Shown here piece after piece: positions 1 to 8,813 of a stretch of DNA of 32,813 bases. A program made the position numbers and the translations under genes. Numbering within the stretch: position 1 is the stretch's first letter; the number at the start of each line of letters is the position of its first letter. The notes beneath the pieces were generated by a model. The model was not told the origin of the DNA. It saw only the letters and a program-made list of their open reading frames with translations, and did no database searches. Source of the stretch: Nitrospirota bacterium (lineage in GTDB: Bacteria; Nitrospirota; Thermodesulfovibrionia; UBA6902); assembly GCA_003354025.1 (NCBI GenBank), contig PIVU01000017.1:1-32813 (forward strand), read 5' to 3'.

Positions 1-362
1 AACAGATTTGCCGTTAGTTCATTTGTGAAGGCTTCAACCATGGACTCTTCGATTTTAAGCGCTGTCTTTAATGCTTCTTCAGAAGAAAAGGGATTGCGCT
101 TAATATGTTGGGCATAACTTTCTATGTAGGCCAGGGTCTTTACTATCAGCTCTCCTTCAGGAACCAGTTCGTTTTCCGGGAGCAGATCAATCGCCTCAAT
201 ATTGGCAGCGTTAGACAGCCAGTGAGAATGCTCCAGCTCATCCTGATATAGATCCTGCCAGAAGTTGCTGTCTTCAGGAAAGAGCTTAATAAATGTCCTG
301 TATATTGATGCTACGGCAAGCTCTACATCACGGCAGCGGTTTAATATGTTTTCAGATTTCAT
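1..362 (-). CDS. Ferritin-like (rubrerythrin-type) protein, 3' truncated by window edge
   Basis: The reverse strand reads from an ATG at 362 to the window edge without a stop, giving about 120 residues. Seen: a helical, Glu/His-rich sequence with a glutamate in the first helix (VELAVASIYRTF, about residue 14). This is followed by an ExxH-type motif (DELEHSHW, residues 41-48), then after a spacer a second pair of helices with ALKIEESMVEAF. That order of carboxylate and His ligands is the arrangement of the rubrerythrin/ferritin-like four-helix bundle, a di-iron fold used for peroxide reduction or iron handling. The last expected ExxH would lie beyond the window, so the full ligand set cannot be confirmed. 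No strong Shine-Dalgarno sequence is visible upstream. It lies 83 bases downstream of the Fe-S/DUF3786 gene on the same strand and could be co-transcribed with it. The family call is from motif reading only; the substrate is unknown. Confidence 0.6.
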   Translation of the reverse strand, partial: MKSENILNRCRDVELAVASIYRTFIKLFPEDSNFWQDLYQDELEHSHWLSNAANIEAIDLLPENELVPEGELIVKTLAYIESYAQHIKRNPFSSEEALKTALKIEESMVEAFTNELTANL

Positions 363-445
363 AATTGGTATATCCAGGTTGAGGATTAAATAATAAAGGT
401 GCCATTATCTTAACGGTGAAGCTGTTTATTTTCAAGGCGCACTGA

Positions 446-1264
446 CTAAAGAGACAGCAGTGTTGGTATCAGCTCTTCGTGCCTTGAGAGGATTCTCTTG
501 AACATTTCAACAATGCCTCTGCTGAGCACATAGATTGAGTGCGTATCAAGATATGCATTGGTTGTACCTTCAAAAAGTATCTTAAGTTTGGACTCATAAT
601 GCTCTTCCGGCTTCCAGAAGAGGAAGAGAAATGGTACTTTGGGAAGGGGATGAATAAGTATAGCGTAGTCAGCTGAGATTCCTTGAACTTTTTGTCCGCC
701 GAAAATGTTCAGAAGATCAAAGAATATGTCTGTATGGGCTTCGGCAAGCTGACGTACCGGTTCTTCACATCGCCTGCTGAAGTACTTTGCCATGTTAGGT
801 CCCTGATGGAGCTCTTCAAATGAGATCCATTTGCCGGAGAGTTTGCTGCTGCCGCCTGTCTGAATATATTTCAGCAGGGGCATCATGATCCATGTGTTAA
901 CATGAATGTCCGATTCAAGATTCCCGTTTTTGTCTACATAGAAATCCTTGCCAAGGCATTTAATGCGAAGTCTTTCATTTAGCAGCTCCGCTCCCAGTCC
1001 TTTTGCAACCTGACTGAAGTCCACACTTGCTACTGCTTTTTTTAGTGGCTCAATTGTTATTTCAACATCTTTGTCCCTGTCCCTTTTGACGACTATCTTA
1101 TTCAGTTCGGCAGCTGTTTCCTGGTCAATTCCAGGGCAGTCTTCTACGTTCCTGTCTCCGTTGATCACTGCGAGAGCAAAGGCCATGCATGTGGGGACAC
1201 CGCATTTGCGGCAGTTTGATTTATTAAGACGTTTGTAAATGTCGAGATGGTTTATCTTTGGCAT
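446..1264 (-). CDS. Fe-S cluster (CFeSP-like) plus DUF3786 protein
   Basis: A 272-residue soluble protein. Residues 18-43 carry four cysteines spaced CX2CX4CX16C (C18, C21, C26, C43). This is the 4Fe-4S motif found at the N terminus of the corrinoid Fe-S protein of the acetyl-CoA pathway and in related small domains. The remainder (about 80-265) matches my memory of DUF3786, a domain of unknown function often fused to this Fe-S motif in anaerobic bacteria. No membrane segment or signal peptide is visible. The ATG start is preceded by AAGGAA at a suitable distance. It follows the hydrolase gene by 17 bases and is likely co-transcribed with it. The function is not known. A role in electron transfer or corrinoid-type chemistry would be inference from the Fe-S motif alone. 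No acetyl-CoA synthase genes are nearby. Confidence 0.8.
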   Translation of the reverse strand: MPKINHLDIYKRLNKSNCRKCGVPTCMAFALAVINGDRNVEDCPGIDQETAAELNKIVVKRDRDKDVEITIEPLKKAVASVDFSQVAKGLGAELLNERLRIKCLGKDFYVDKNGNLESDIHVNTWIMMPLLKYIQTGGSSKLSGKWISFEELHQGPNMAKYFSRRCEEPVRQLAEAHTDIFFDLLNIFGGQKVQGISADYAILIHPLPKVPFLFLFWKPEEHYESKLKILFEGTTNAYLDTHSIYVLSRGIVEMFKRILSRHEELIPTLLSL

Positions 1265-1281
1265 GGTTAATTGTTCCTTCC

Positions 1282-2115
1282 CTATAGTCTATCCAAAAAT
1301 GATTCTATTTCGGAAATAAACAATTCCTCTGAAACCAGAAACGCATCATTATGTCCGCCCTTTAAATCAACAAAAAGTTTTGAGCCAGATGACGCTTCAA
1401 ATAACTGTTTGCCCAGCTCATATGGAACTATCTCATCTTCCTGGCTATGGAATGATAATAACGGGCTGCTAATATTCACGATTTTAGATACTGAGTCAAA
1501 TCTGGTCTTATAGAGAAAGGTAGGAATAATGGGGAATACTCTCTGTCCCATGTCCCTTACGGATGTAAAACTGCTTTCGATTATTAACCCGCCTAATTCA
1601 TTGCCAGTGGCAAGGTCAATTATTACGGCACCGCCTAGTGATTCTCCATAACCGACTATTTGTGCTGCCGGTATCTTCTTATCATTTATAAGATATCTAT
1701 ATGCAGCTTGAGCGTCTTTGTACAGGCCGTTTTCAGATGGGCTTCCGCTGCTGCTGCCGTATCCCCGGTAGTCGAATATAAATGTATTTACATGAAGCTT
1801 GTTGAAAATACTGATTTTCTCAAGGCGATGGCTGATGTTTCCGCCATTGCCGTGGGTAAACAATAATGTTGCCCGCGGTGATTCGGAGGGTATAAACCAT
1901 CCTGTTATATTGATGCCGTCTTCTGTTATTATGTTGACGTTCTCATAAGTAAGCCCAATATTTTCAGGAGTCATTTCAATATTTCTGAAAGGATAATATA
2001 GGCTTTTATACTCAAGAAAGCGGACAAACATGAAAAGCAGGACAATGATTGCTATAGAAGCAAAAATGATTTTCATAATAACAAAGGACTCAAGCGAAGG
2101 AATATGTTTTTTCAC
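1282..2115 (-). CDS. Membrane-anchored alpha/beta hydrolase (serine hydrolase, BEM46-like)
   Basis: 277 residues. A hydrophobic segment at about 14-33 suggests an N-terminal membrane anchor with the catalytic domain outside the cytoplasm. The classical alpha/beta hydrolase features are visible in order: an HGNGGN oxyanion-hole loop near 88-93, the nucleophile elbow GYGESLGG with Ser159, an acid Asp227 in SQEDEIVPY, and His255 in GGHND. This resembles the BEM46/YqiA-like hydrolases annotated as alpha/beta hydrolase or S33-like; the substrate cannot be predicted. The chosen start is GTG at 2115 because GAGGG lies five bases upstream. An internal ATG at 2076 would begin just before the membrane segment and has a poorer ribosome site. 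The Shine-Dalgarno sequence falls inside a dispersed repeat (2119-2150). The gene sits between hisG and the DUF3786 gene on the same strand, with no obvious link to histidine synthesis. Confidence 0.85.
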   Translation of the reverse strand: MKKHIPSLESFVIMKIIFASIAIIVLLFMFVRFLEYKSLYYPFRNIEMTPENIGLTYENVNIITEDGINITGWFIPSESPRATLLFTHGNGGNISHRLEKISIFNKLHVNTFIFDYRGYGSSSGSPSENGLYKDAQAAYRYLINDKKIPAAQIVGYGESLGGAVIIDLATGNELGGLIIESSFTSVRDMGQRVFPIIPTFLYKTRFDSVSKIVNISSPLLSFHSQEDEIVPYELGKQLFEASSGSKLFVDLKGGHNDAFLVSEELFISEIESFLDRL

Positions 2116-2118
2116 TTG

Positions 2119-2150
2119 GACCCTCGACCCCTTGAATCCTTGAACCCTTC
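2119..2150 (-). repeat. Short dispersed repeat, copy 1, upstream of hydrolase gene
   Basis: On the minus strand this stretch contains GGTTCAAGGATTCAAGGGG followed by TCGAGGGTCC. The same sequence with a few changes occurs at 6680-6715 in the opposite orientation. It fills almost the whole 40-base gap between hisG and the hydrolase gene and supplies the GAGGG ribosome-binding site of the latter. The unit is internally repetitive (variants of GGGTTCAAGGATTC). No coding function is apparent. Confidence 0.7.
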
Positions 2151-2155
2151 ATAAT

Positions 2156-3031
2156 TTACGGAATTACTTTATTTAAAGGATACTCGATAATTCCCTCTGC
2201 ACCTACTGATTTTAATTTTGGAATTATATCCCTCACGGTTTTTTCATCTATGATGACTTCAAGTGCATACCATCCAGCGTCTGAAAGCTGTGAAATTGTG
2301 GGTGAATGCATGGATGACAGAAGCGTCATTACTCTCTTCAGGGATTTGTCGGGCACATTCATTTTCAGGCCGACTTTCTCTTCAGCTGCAAGAGCGCCTT
2401 TAAGCAGGAGAACTATGTTTTCCATCTTCTGCTTTTTCCATTTGTCTTTCCATGAACTTTTATTAGATATAAACCTTGTGCTTGATTCAAGGATGGTTTC
2501 AACTATTCTGAGATTGTTTGCCTTTAGTGATGAGCCTGTTTCAGTCAGCTCTACAATTGCGTCGGCAAGTTGAGGGGGCTTTACTTCAGTTGCTCCCCAT
2601 GAGAAATCGATATCAGCTTTTATGCCTTTTGACTTGAGGTATTTTTTAGTAAAGCCCACAAGTTCCGTAGCTATTCTCTTTCCCTGAAGGTCTTTCACTT
2701 TTTTGATCTTTGAGTCATTGGGAACTGCTATGACCCATTTGACAGGTCTCAGGCCGCCCTTTGCATAATTTAACTCTGCAACTTCTTTCACATCAGCGCC
2801 CTGTTCAAGGATCCAATCCTTACCTGTGAGGCCTGCATCGAGAACACCGTCATCAACGTATTTGGCCATTTCCTGTGCCCTTATCAGCATTGCCTGAATT
2901 TCAATATCATCGAAATCAGGATAATATGAGCGTGAACCAACGGTTATGTTGTAGCCTGCTTTTTTAAAAAGGTTGAATGTTGATTCCTGCAGACTTCCTT
3001 TGGGTATTCCAAGTTTTAGTACTTTATTCAT
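2156..3031 (-). CDS. hisG: ATP phosphoribosyltransferase, long form
   Basis: Catalyses the first step of histidine synthesis, condensing ATP with PRPP in the cytoplasm. The 291-residue length is that of the long HisG form, which has a C-terminal ACT-like regulatory domain (about residues 215-290). It is not the short form that needs HisZ. Visible features are the N-terminal [10 protein letters not shown], the LTGKDWI segment near 88-95, and a PRPP-binding-region sequence, [18 protein letters not shown]. The C-terminal domain contains [11 protein letters not shown], typical of the feedback-sensing part. Histidine feedback inhibition is therefore expected from the family. AAGGAG lies 11 bases before the ATG. 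It is downstream of hisD with a 112-base gap. No other histidine genes are in the window, so the pathway is split across the chromosome. Confidence 0.97.
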   Translation of the reverse strand: MNKVLKLGIPKGSLQESTFNLFKKAGYNITVGSRSYYPDFDDIEIQAMLIRAQEMAKYVDDGVLDAGLTGKDWILEQGADVKEVAELNYAKGGLRPVKWVIAVPNDSKIKKVKDLQGKRIATELVGFTKKYLKSKGIKADIDFSWGATEVKPPQLADAIVELTETGSSLKANNLRIVETILESSTRFISNKSSWKDKWKKQKMENIVLLLKGALAAEEKVGLKMNVPDKSLKRVMTLLSSMHSPTISQLSDAGWYALEVIIDEKTVRDIIPKLKSVGAEGIIEYPLNKVIP

Positions 3032-3120
3032 CTTCTATGTATTCTCCTTTACGTCTGCTATATTCTTTATTATGTATAAATGATACAGAGTGGCTTGGAA
3101 ATATTCAAATTTAATCCATA

Positions 3121-3146
3121 AAGGGCAGGCACAAGACCGGCCCCTA
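3121..3146. repeat. REP-like palindromic repeat overlapping the hisD stop codon
   Basis: The sequence GGGCAGGCACAAGACCGGCC, followed by CCTACA, folds as a short imperfect hairpin: GGGCaGG pairs with CCgGCCC around the loop CACAAGA. On the minus strand its first bases TGTAGGGGC include the TAG stop of hisD, so the repeat abuts the reading frame exactly. From general knowledge, similar short GC-rich palindromes ending in a TGTAGGGGC-like edge are common dispersed elements in bacterial genomes. A role as an RNA-stabilising hairpin between hisD and hisG is possible but is inference. Confidence 0.5.
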
Positions 3147-4427
3147 CATTTTACCGCGTCTTACACGGATGGTATTGCCGTGGGCTTCAAGGCCTTCAAC
3201 GTCTGCTATTGTTTCAACGGTCTCTGCAAGGCTCATGAACCCGGGCTTTGAAAAATTCAGCAGACTTGTGCGCTTAATGAAATCATATACTCCCAGCGGT
3301 GACGAGAACCTTGCAGTACCTCCGGTAGGGAGGGTATGGTTAGGGCCTGCTGCGTAATCCCCCAGAGGCTCCGGTGTCCATTGACCAAGGAATATTGCAC
3401 CTGCATTTCGGATTTTCGGGACCAGACCGGCCGGTTTGGCGGTCATTATTTCAAGGTGTTCAGGTGCAATGAGATTAGCGATATTAGCAGCTTTGTCCAG
3501 GTTTTTAGTGATTATTATTGCCCCGTATTTAGCGAGAGATTTCCTGGCTATGTCCTTTCTCTTCAGGGCCTTTAATTGCGAGGACAGTTCGGTTTTTACT
3601 GAGTCTGCGAGTTGCTTTGAGTCGGTTACCAGAATTGATGATGCTATTTCATCGTGTTCAGCCTGGCTGAGCAGGTCAGATGCAATAAACGATGGATTTG
3701 CTGTCTTGTCAGCTATAATGAGAATTTCACTCGGACCTGCGATCATATCGATCCCGACTTCACCGAAAACCATTCTTTTGGCTACAGCAACATATATATT
3801 GCCCGGGCCTACTATTTTATCTACTCTCTTAATTGTCTCTGTTCCGTAAGCCAGGGCAGCAACTGCCTGAGCACCGCCGATTCTGTATACCTCACGAACA
3901 TCAAGCAGTTTTATAGCAGCAGCTACATATGGGTTGAATTCTCCGTCAGGAGTAGGGACGCATAGTGCAATTTCACTTACCCCGGCGACCTGTGCAGGGA
4001 TTACATTCATTAAGACAGTTGAAGGATATGTTGCCTTGCCTCCGGGAACATATACGCCCACTCTGTCCAGCGGGTTTATGATCTGTCCAAGGGTTATTCC
4101 TTCCTCAGTGTATTTCCATGACTTTTCCTTTTGCCGCTGATGAAATTTTCTGATCCTGCCTGCGGCTTTTTCCAAAGCTTTCAAAAACTCTTTGTCAACT
4201 TTACCCGATGCTGAATTGATCTCTTTTCTGCTGACAGACAGCTGCTTCGCTTTGACTGAATCAAATTTGGCAGTGTATCGTTTAACTGCTTTATCACCCT
4301 GTCTCTGAACATCGAGTATTATTTTTCTCACAGTTTTCTGGATGTCATCTTCCAGAATGGAAATTGAGGCCCTTTTTTTAAGGCGGGCTATAAATGCATC
4401 AACCTGTGCTGTTTTTAATATCCTCAT
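3144..4427 (-). CDS. hisD: Histidinol dehydrogenase
   Basis: Zn-dependent, NAD-linked oxidation of L-histidinol to L-histidine, the last steps of the pathway. The 427-residue length is normal. Family landmarks are present: GPGNIYV in the NAD region, LLSQAEHDE carrying the Zn ligands Gln and His, and APEHLEI with the catalytic Glu-His pair. [15 protein letters not shown] carries the Asp ligand, and the C-terminal [14 protein letters not shown] carries the final His ligand. All expected ligand positions appear intact. The ATG overlaps the murA stop as ATGA, and AGGAG lies six bases upstream inside murA, so translational coupling with murA is likely. A REP-like hairpin follows immediately and may separate hisD from hisG in message stability. 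Confidence 0.98.
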   Translation of the reverse strand: MRILKTAQVDAFIARLKKRASISILEDDIQKTVRKIILDVQRQGDKAVKRYTAKFDSVKAKQLSVSRKEINSASGKVDKEFLKALEKAAGRIRKFHQRQKEKSWKYTEEGITLGQIINPLDRVGVYVPGGKATYPSTVLMNVIPAQVAGVSEIALCVPTPDGEFNPYVAAAIKLLDVREVYRIGGAQAVAALAYGTETIKRVDKIVGPGNIYVAVAKRMVFGEVGIDMIAGPSEILIIADKTANPSFIASDLLSQAEHDEIASSILVTDSKQLADSVKTELSSQLKALKRKDIARKSLAKYGAIIITKNLDKAANIANLIAPEHLEIMTAKPAGLVPKIRNAGAIFLGQWTPEPLGDYAAGPNHTLPTGGTARFSSPLGVYDFIKRTSLLNFSKPGFMSLAETVETIADVEGLEAHGNTIRVRRGKM

Positions 4428-5674
4428 CTAATTCTCCTGATCTTTGCTCCCAGCATCTTGAGTTTTTCCTCTATTCTTTCGTAGCCTCTATCAATGTGAT
4501 ATACCCTGTCAATGACCGTTTCTCCTCCGGCAGCAAGACCGGCCAGGACCAGAGAGGCGCTTGCCCTTAGATCTGTTGCCATTACCTGGGCGCCTTTCAG
4601 GCTTTTCACTCCTTTGACAGTAGCGGTTGAACCTTCCACTTTTATATTAGCTCCCATTCTTCTCATTTCCGCTACATGCATAAACCTGTTTTCAAATATG
4701 CTTTCCGTAATAAGACTAGAGCCTTCAGCTATGGTCATTAAAGCCATAAACTGCGCCTGCATATCTGTGGGGAAGCCGGGATAGGGCATTGTTTTAATAT
4801 CTTCCGCGATTATTTTGTCAGGACCTTTGACCAGCAACTGACTGTCCTTTGCTTCAATAGATACACCTGCATCTTTCATTTTATTGATAAAGGCGTCGGA
4901 ATGAACAGGGTTGCAGCTGTTTATTAAGATCTCCCCCCCGGTTATGGCGGCTGCAGTTATAAACGTCCCGGTCTCAATCCTGTCCGGCACTATCCTGTAA
5001 TTAAGGGGTTTCAGGCTGGTAACGCCATTTATTCTGATTAAGTTTGTTCCTGCTCCCTCAATGTCGGCTCCCATTGAAATCAGGGCATTGGCCAGATCCA
5101 TTACCTCAGGCTCACAGGCCGCGTTCTCAAGCACGGTTAAACCATCAGCCAGCGTTGCGGCCATCATTAAGTTCTCAGTGCCTGTGACAGTCGGAATGTC
5201 AAAGCAAATTGTGGCCCCCCTGAGCTTTTTTGCTTTTGCATGTATGTATCCGTCAGTTAGAGTGAAGGTTGCTCCCATCTTCTCCAGCCCCATTATGTGA
5301 AGGTTGATTGGGCGGGCGCCGATTGCACAGCCTCCGGGAAGAGATACTTTTGTTTCTCCCATTCTTGCAAGCAAAGGGCCCAGGACAAGGACTGAAGCGC
5401 GCATTGTTTTTACGAAGTCATAGGGGGCTTCAATTGAGGATATATTATTGGATTGAAGAATTACCTCTTCATTTTCCTGATGGTATCCCATACCGAGGTG
5501 AGCGAGCAGCTTCCCCATTGTTGTTATATCTCTCAGGTCCGGGATGTTATATATATTGTGCTCTCCGGGAGCAAGGATTGAAGCAGCCATTACAGGGAGG
5601 GCCGCATTCTTGGCCCCGCTGACTGTGACTTCACCTTTTAATCTTACTCCTCCATGTATTGCGAGTTTATCCAT
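4424..5674 (-). CDS. murA: UDP-N-acetylglucosamine 1-carboxyvinyltransferase
   Basis: Transfers enolpyruvate from PEP to UDP-GlcNAc, the first committed step of peptidoglycan synthesis in the cytoplasm. The 416-residue protein starts MDKLAIHGG and contains the substrate-site pair K22-N23 (SGAKNAALP). The active-site loop [15 protein letters not shown] has Cys116, the residue alkylated by fosfomycin in other bacteria. Because the Cys is present, the enzyme is predicted to be of the drug-sensitive type at this position, unlike the Cys-to-Asp forms of some actinobacteria and chlamydiae. The C-terminal half contains the expected [13 protein letters not shown]. It is the first gene of a murA-hisD-hisG run. 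The upstream gap (5675-5804) is A+T-rich and probably holds its promoter, though no convincing -35/-10 pair could be assigned. Confidence 0.98.
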   Translation of the reverse strand: MDKLAIHGGVRLKGEVTVSGAKNAALPVMAASILAPGEHNIYNIPDLRDITTMGKLLAHLGMGYHQENEEVILQSNNISSIEAPYDFVKTMRASVLVLGPLLARMGETKVSLPGGCAIGARPINLHIMGLEKMGATFTLTDGYIHAKAKKLRGATICFDIPTVTGTENLMMAATLADGLTVLENAACEPEVMDLANALISMGADIEGAGTNLIRINGVTSLKPLNYRIVPDRIETGTFITAAAITGGEILINSCNPVHSDAFINKMKDAGVSIEAKDSQLLVKGPDKIIAEDIKTMPYPGFPTDMQAQFMALMTIAEGSSLITESIFENRFMHVAEMRRMGANIKVEGSTATVKGVKSLKGAQVMATDLRASASLVLAGLAAGGETVIDRVYHIDRGYERIEEKLKMLGAKIRRIR

Positions 5675-5804
5675 AGAGTGATGAACGTTCCTTATATTTA
5701 GAATTTATGGTCATATGCTATTTTAAGACACTAATAAAATAAACGATATTGCAAAAAAATGAAATTTCAAATTTATCCAGGCTAATCAACACATAGTCAG
5801 AAAA

Positions 5805-6668
5805 TTATTTTTGCGCAGATATTATCCTCTTGATTCCGGCATAATCCTCCTTCATACTTACATGGCTATAACCGGCCTTTTCAAACAGGACTGCAACTGA
5901 TTCAGCGCAATCGTCTCCCAGTTCGAACATTATCATCCCCTCCTCTTTAAGATAGCGGCGGGCTTCAGTAACTATCTTTTTATAAAAATCCAGCCCGTCA
6001 TTACCACCGTCAAGGGCATTGACGGGCTCCCATTCATTGATTTCAGGCTGGAGTGTTGCAATGACCTGGCTTTTTATATAAGGCGGATTTGAGATAATGA
6101 AATCAAATAACGAATCTTTCTCCAGCGGATCAAAAAGGTGTCCGCTAATAAATCTGACATTTCTGGCATTGTTTAATTCAGCGTTTTTGCGAGCATACTT
6201 CAAAGCATCCTCTGATATATCAACAGCAGTTACATCGCTATCCTGAAACGCCTGTGCAAGAGCAAGAGCCAGACAACCGCTACCTGTGCAAAGATCCAAT
6301 ATCGACGCTCGATGAGCTTTATCCCTGACAACTGACAACTGACAACTGACAACTTTAATGGCGTACTCCGCCATTAATTCCGTCTCCGGACGGGGGATAA
6401 GGACTCCCGGGCCGACATCTATTGTAAGTCCGAGGAAATCAGTGTGTCCAATAATATACTGCAGAGGCTCCCTCTTGATTCTTCTATCTGCCATGTTGTC
6501 AAGAGTCAGGCTCTGCTCGTCATCAAGCTCAGGGTTGTCTTTTAACAGGTCAACGAGATTCATATTCAGCCCGTGCCTGATCATAAGCTCAGCTTCCTTG
6601 TCGGAGTGTTCTATACCCCGGCGGGAAAGTAATTCTGATAGTTCCTGAAGTTTAATTAGAGCTTTCAT
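5805..6668 (-). CDS. prmC: Peptide chain release factor N5-glutamine methyltransferase
   Basis: SAM-dependent methylation of the GGQ glutamine of release factors. Over 287 residues the protein shows an N-terminal helical release-factor-binding domain (about 1-75), then GVLIPRPETELM. SAM motif I follows as ILDLCTGSGCLALAL (about 123-137), then AVDISEDAL and the substrate-glutamine-binding motif NPPY (194-197). It lies just downstream of prfA, its main substrate, on the same strand, a common arrangement. Oddity: residues 106-116, VVSCQLSVVRD, are encoded by a 28-base array of four heptamers, apparently inserted in the linker before motif I without breaking the frame. The ATG at 6668 has no recognisable Shine-Dalgarno sequence because a dispersed repeat occupies the upstream gap. 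Confidence 0.96.
   Translation of the reverse strand: MKALIKLQELSELLSRRGIEHSDKEAELMIRHGLNMNLVDLLKDNPELDDEQSLTLDNMADRRIKREPLQYIIGHTDFLGLTIDVGPGVLIPRPETELMAEYAIKVVSCQLSVVRDKAHRASILDLCTGSGCLALALAQAFQDSDVTAVDISEDALKYARKNAELNNARNVRFISGHLFDPLEKDSLFDFIISNPPYIKSQVIATLQPEINEWEPVNALDGGNDGLDFYKKIVTEARRYLKEEGMIMFELGDDCAESVAVLFEKAGYSHVSMKEDYAGIKRIISAQK
6325..6352. repeat. Tandem heptamer array (CTGACAA)x4 inside prmC
   Basis: Four perfect consecutive copies of CTGACAA on the plus strand (TTGTCAG on the coding strand). They encode part of VVSCQLSVVRD in PrmC, just before the SAM-binding motif. From general knowledge, heptameric short tandem repeats of very similar sequence are well known in cyanobacteria (STRR elements) and appear sporadically elsewhere. 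Because 28 is not a multiple of three, a change in copy number by one would shift the prmC frame. Confidence 0.9.
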
Positions 6669-6679
6669 ATAGAATAAAA

Positions 6680-6715
6680 GGGGTCAAGGATTCTAGGGGT
6701 CGAGGGTTCTAGGGT
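6680..6715 (+). repeat. Short dispersed repeat, copy 2, between prfA and prmC
   Basis: The plus strand contains GGGGTCAAGGATTC, TAGGGG and TCGAGGGTTCTAGGG in succession, matching the minus-strand sequence at 2119-2150 with few differences. It occupies the 88-base gap between prfA and prmC. On the transcribed strand it is C-rich, so it offers no ribosome-binding site to prmC. Confidence 0.7.
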
Positions 6716-6756
6716 GAAAAATAAGAAAATGTTATGTTTGCTGGAGCCCCCGTTTT

Positions 6757-7824
6757 TTAAAAATCTTTTAGTTTTTCGGCCTGGTAATGAGTATTAAGGC
6801 TGTCACTCAATTCGTCAAGATCGCCTTCAAGGATTAACGTGAGTTTGTGAAGGGTCAATCCTATTCTGTGGTCTGTGACCCTGTTTTGAGGGAAATTATA
6901 TGTCCTTATTCTTTCGCTTCTGTCGCCTGATCCCACCTGGGATTTTCTCTCATCAGCACGCTCTTTTTCCTGGTTTTCAAGTTCCAGTTCGTAAAGTCTT
7001 GAACGCAAAACTTTCATGGCCTTCTCTTTATTCTTAATCTGCGAGCGGCTGTCCTGGCACTGTACGATCAGTCCGGTAGGGACATGAACTATGCGGACTG
7101 CAGAATATGTTGTGTTAACGCCCTGTCCTCCCGGACCTGAGGAGCAGTATGTATCAACCCGCAAATCCTTCTCTTCGATTTTAAGGTCAACTTCTTCAGC
7201 TTCGGGAAGCACTGCTACAGTTGCAGCAGATGTATGAATTCTTCCTTGAGTCTCAGTTGCCGGTACTCTCTGAACGCGGTGTGTGCCGCTTTCATACTTA
7301 AGACGGCTGAATGCGCCTTTCCCTTGTATAGACGCGACTACTTCCTTGACGCCGCCTACACCGGTTGTGCTCATGTCCATAACATCCACTTTCCATCGTC
7401 TGCCTTCTGCATATTTGCTGTACATCCTGAAAAGATCACCTGCAAAAAGTCCGGCTTCATCACCGCCTGTCCCGGCCCGTATTTCAAGAATAATATTTTT
7501 ATCGTCGCGGGGATCTTTGGGGACCAGCAATATTTTTAACTCACTCTCAACATCAGGTTTCTTACTCTTTAACTCATCCAGTTCTGCTTCAGCGAGTTCC
7601 TTTAAATCTGCATCTTTTTCTGTATTGAGCATTTCCTCTGCTTCGCTGATTCCTGCCAGTATTTTTTTATACTCCCTGATTTTCTGGACCACATCTTCAA
7701 TGTCTGACTGCTCTTTTGAGAATTTTTGACTTATTGAATAATCAGAAAAGACCTCAGGGTCAGAAAGTTTCCGGGTAAGTTCTTCGTATTTGTCTTCTAT
7801 TTCCTGGAGTTTATCCAATAACAT
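6757..7824 (-). CDS. prfA: Peptide chain release factor 1
   Basis: Recognises UAA and UAG stop codons and triggers peptide release at the ribosome. The 355-residue length is typical. Codon recognition uses the PAT tripeptide (residues 188-190 in [14 protein letters not shown]), which identifies RF1 rather than RF2. The catalytic GGQ motif is at 232-234 in [13 protein letters not shown]-terminal coiled-coil helices span about 1-100. The ATG start lies inside the end of the DUF1385 gene (14-base overlap), suggesting coupled translation. A GGAGG lies about 12 bases upstream. It is followed by prmC, which methylates the GGQ glutamine. The methyltransferase and its substrate are thus in one run, the usual order in many Gram-positive and deltaproteobacterial genomes. 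Confidence 0.98.
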   Translation of the reverse strand: MLLDKLQEIEDKYEELTRKLSDPEVFSDYSISQKFSKEQSDIEDVVQKIREYKKILAGISEAEEMLNTEKDADLKELAEAELDELKSKKPDVESELKILLVPKDPRDDKNIILEIRAGTGGDEAGLFAGDLFRMYSKYAEGRRWKVDVMDMSTTGVGGVKEVVASIQGKGAFSRLKYESGTHRVQRVPATETQGRIHTSAATVAVLPEAEEVDLKIEEKDLRVDTYCSSGPGGQGVNTTYSAVRIVHVPTGLIVQCQDSRSQIKNKEKAMKVLRSRLYELELENQEKERADERKSQVGSGDRSERIRTYNFPQNRVTDHRIGLTLHKLTLILEGDLDELSDSLNTHYQAEKLKDF

Positions 7825-8716
7825 CGTTCTGAATTTCCTCCGCTTTATTACGTTTCGGATCCATGATGAGGACCTCTTTCAGGGCTTTAATGGCTACCTC
7901 TATCTGGTCATATGACGGGGCCCCGGTTGTGAATCTTTGCAGCCAAATGCCCGGCATTGACGCCATGCGAATAAATGGATTGTTCATTTTTTTTGAGGAT
8001 AACTTTATAAACTCATATGACAAACCTGCAATAAGGGGCATAAGTACCAGCCGTGACAGGAATTTATCAATAAATGCCCAGTCCTTCGGTATGAGTGAAA
8101 ATATTACAATACTTATCATCATAACGATCAGAAGAAAGCTTGTACCGCATCGAGGATGCAGAGTACTGTATTTGTCCGCATTTTCCGGAGTCAGCTCTTC
8201 TCCTGCCTCAAATGCGTGCACAACCTTATGCTCGGCTCCATGGTACTGGAATACTCTTTTTATGTCTTTGCTCGTTGTTATTGCAAGAATATATGTAAGA
8301 AAGACTGCAACTCTGATCACTCCGTCAACAAGGTTGAACATGATAGAGCTATCGTTTATTGACTGGAACAATATCCCTAGCCACTTGGTGGCGTACAGGG
8401 GAAGGAGGAGGAATAAGCCTATTCCAATAATAAAAGCTGTGATAACGGTGAGATACAGTGAAAGAGTAGTCGGGGTTTCTTCTTCATGCCCGGAGGCTTC
8501 CGCTGAATACAGAAGGGCCCGTATGCCGATGGAAAGTGACTGCACAAGAGCAATAACTCCCCTTAATATGGGCCACCGAAGGGGTTTGGGTAATTTTTTG
8601 ATACGCTCTCTTTTTAAGACAATATCTTTTTCGGGTGTTCTTACGGCGATTGTATATGCATCGCCCGATCTCATCATGACGCCTTCTATAACAGCCTGTC
8701 CACCTACATCACTCAT
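7811..8716 (-). CDS. DUF1385 family membrane protein (YqhQ-like)
   Basis: A 301-residue integral membrane protein. The N-terminal [15 protein letters not shown] and the central segment with [15 protein letters not shown] and [11 protein letters not shown] are the hallmark conserved stretches of DUF1385 (COG3872). The clustered His, Glu and Cys residues are why the family is often described as a putative metal-dependent enzyme. Several hydrophobic helices lie around residues 60-75, 88-125, 130-147, 190-210 and 220-240. The biochemical function is not established to my knowledge. The ATG at 8716 has GAGGTG four bases upstream. The gene sits between rpmE and prfA, a conserved neighbourhood in many bacteria, which hints at a link to translation or membrane-associated ribosome function. 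That link is inference. Confidence 0.9.
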   Translation of the reverse strand: MSDVGGQAVIEGVMMRSGDAYTIAVRTPEKDIVLKRERIKKLPKPLRWPILRGVIALVQSLSIGIRALLYSAEASGHEEETPTTLSLYLTVITAFIIGIGLFLLLPLYATKWLGILFQSINDSSIMFNLVDGVIRVAVFLTYILAITTSKDIKRVFQYHGAEHKVVHAFEAGEELTPENADKYSTLHPRCGTSFLLIVMMISIVIFSLIPKDWAFIDKFLSRLVLMPLIAGLSYEFIKLSSKKMNNPFIRMASMPGIWLQRFTTGAPSYDQIEVAIKALKEVLIMDPKRNKAEEIQNDVIG

Positions 8717-8773
8717 GTTTCACCTCATTTACTTATCGGACAGATTGAGCAGGTTGTTTAGATTGATTCTTTT

Positions 8774-8804
8774 TAATCTGTGCAAATCTGCGTAATCTGC
8801 GGAT
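8774..8804. repeat. Dispersed CGCAGATT-type repeat
   Basis: The minus strand reads ATCCGCAGATTACGCAGATT and then TGCACAGATT, a triplicated NNCAGATT unit. Near-identical runs occur as intergenic filler in many unrelated bacterial genomes (general recollection, not searched). It lies between the rpmE terminator and the DUF1385 start. Frames that read through it are not believable proteins. Confidence 0.55.
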
Positions 8805-8813
8805 TTATGCAAT

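Noticed and set aside
7863-8795. 310-codon plus-strand open frame opposite DUF1385
   Set aside because: It lies entirely antisense to a well-supported membrane protein gene, has no ribosome site and no recognisable motif.
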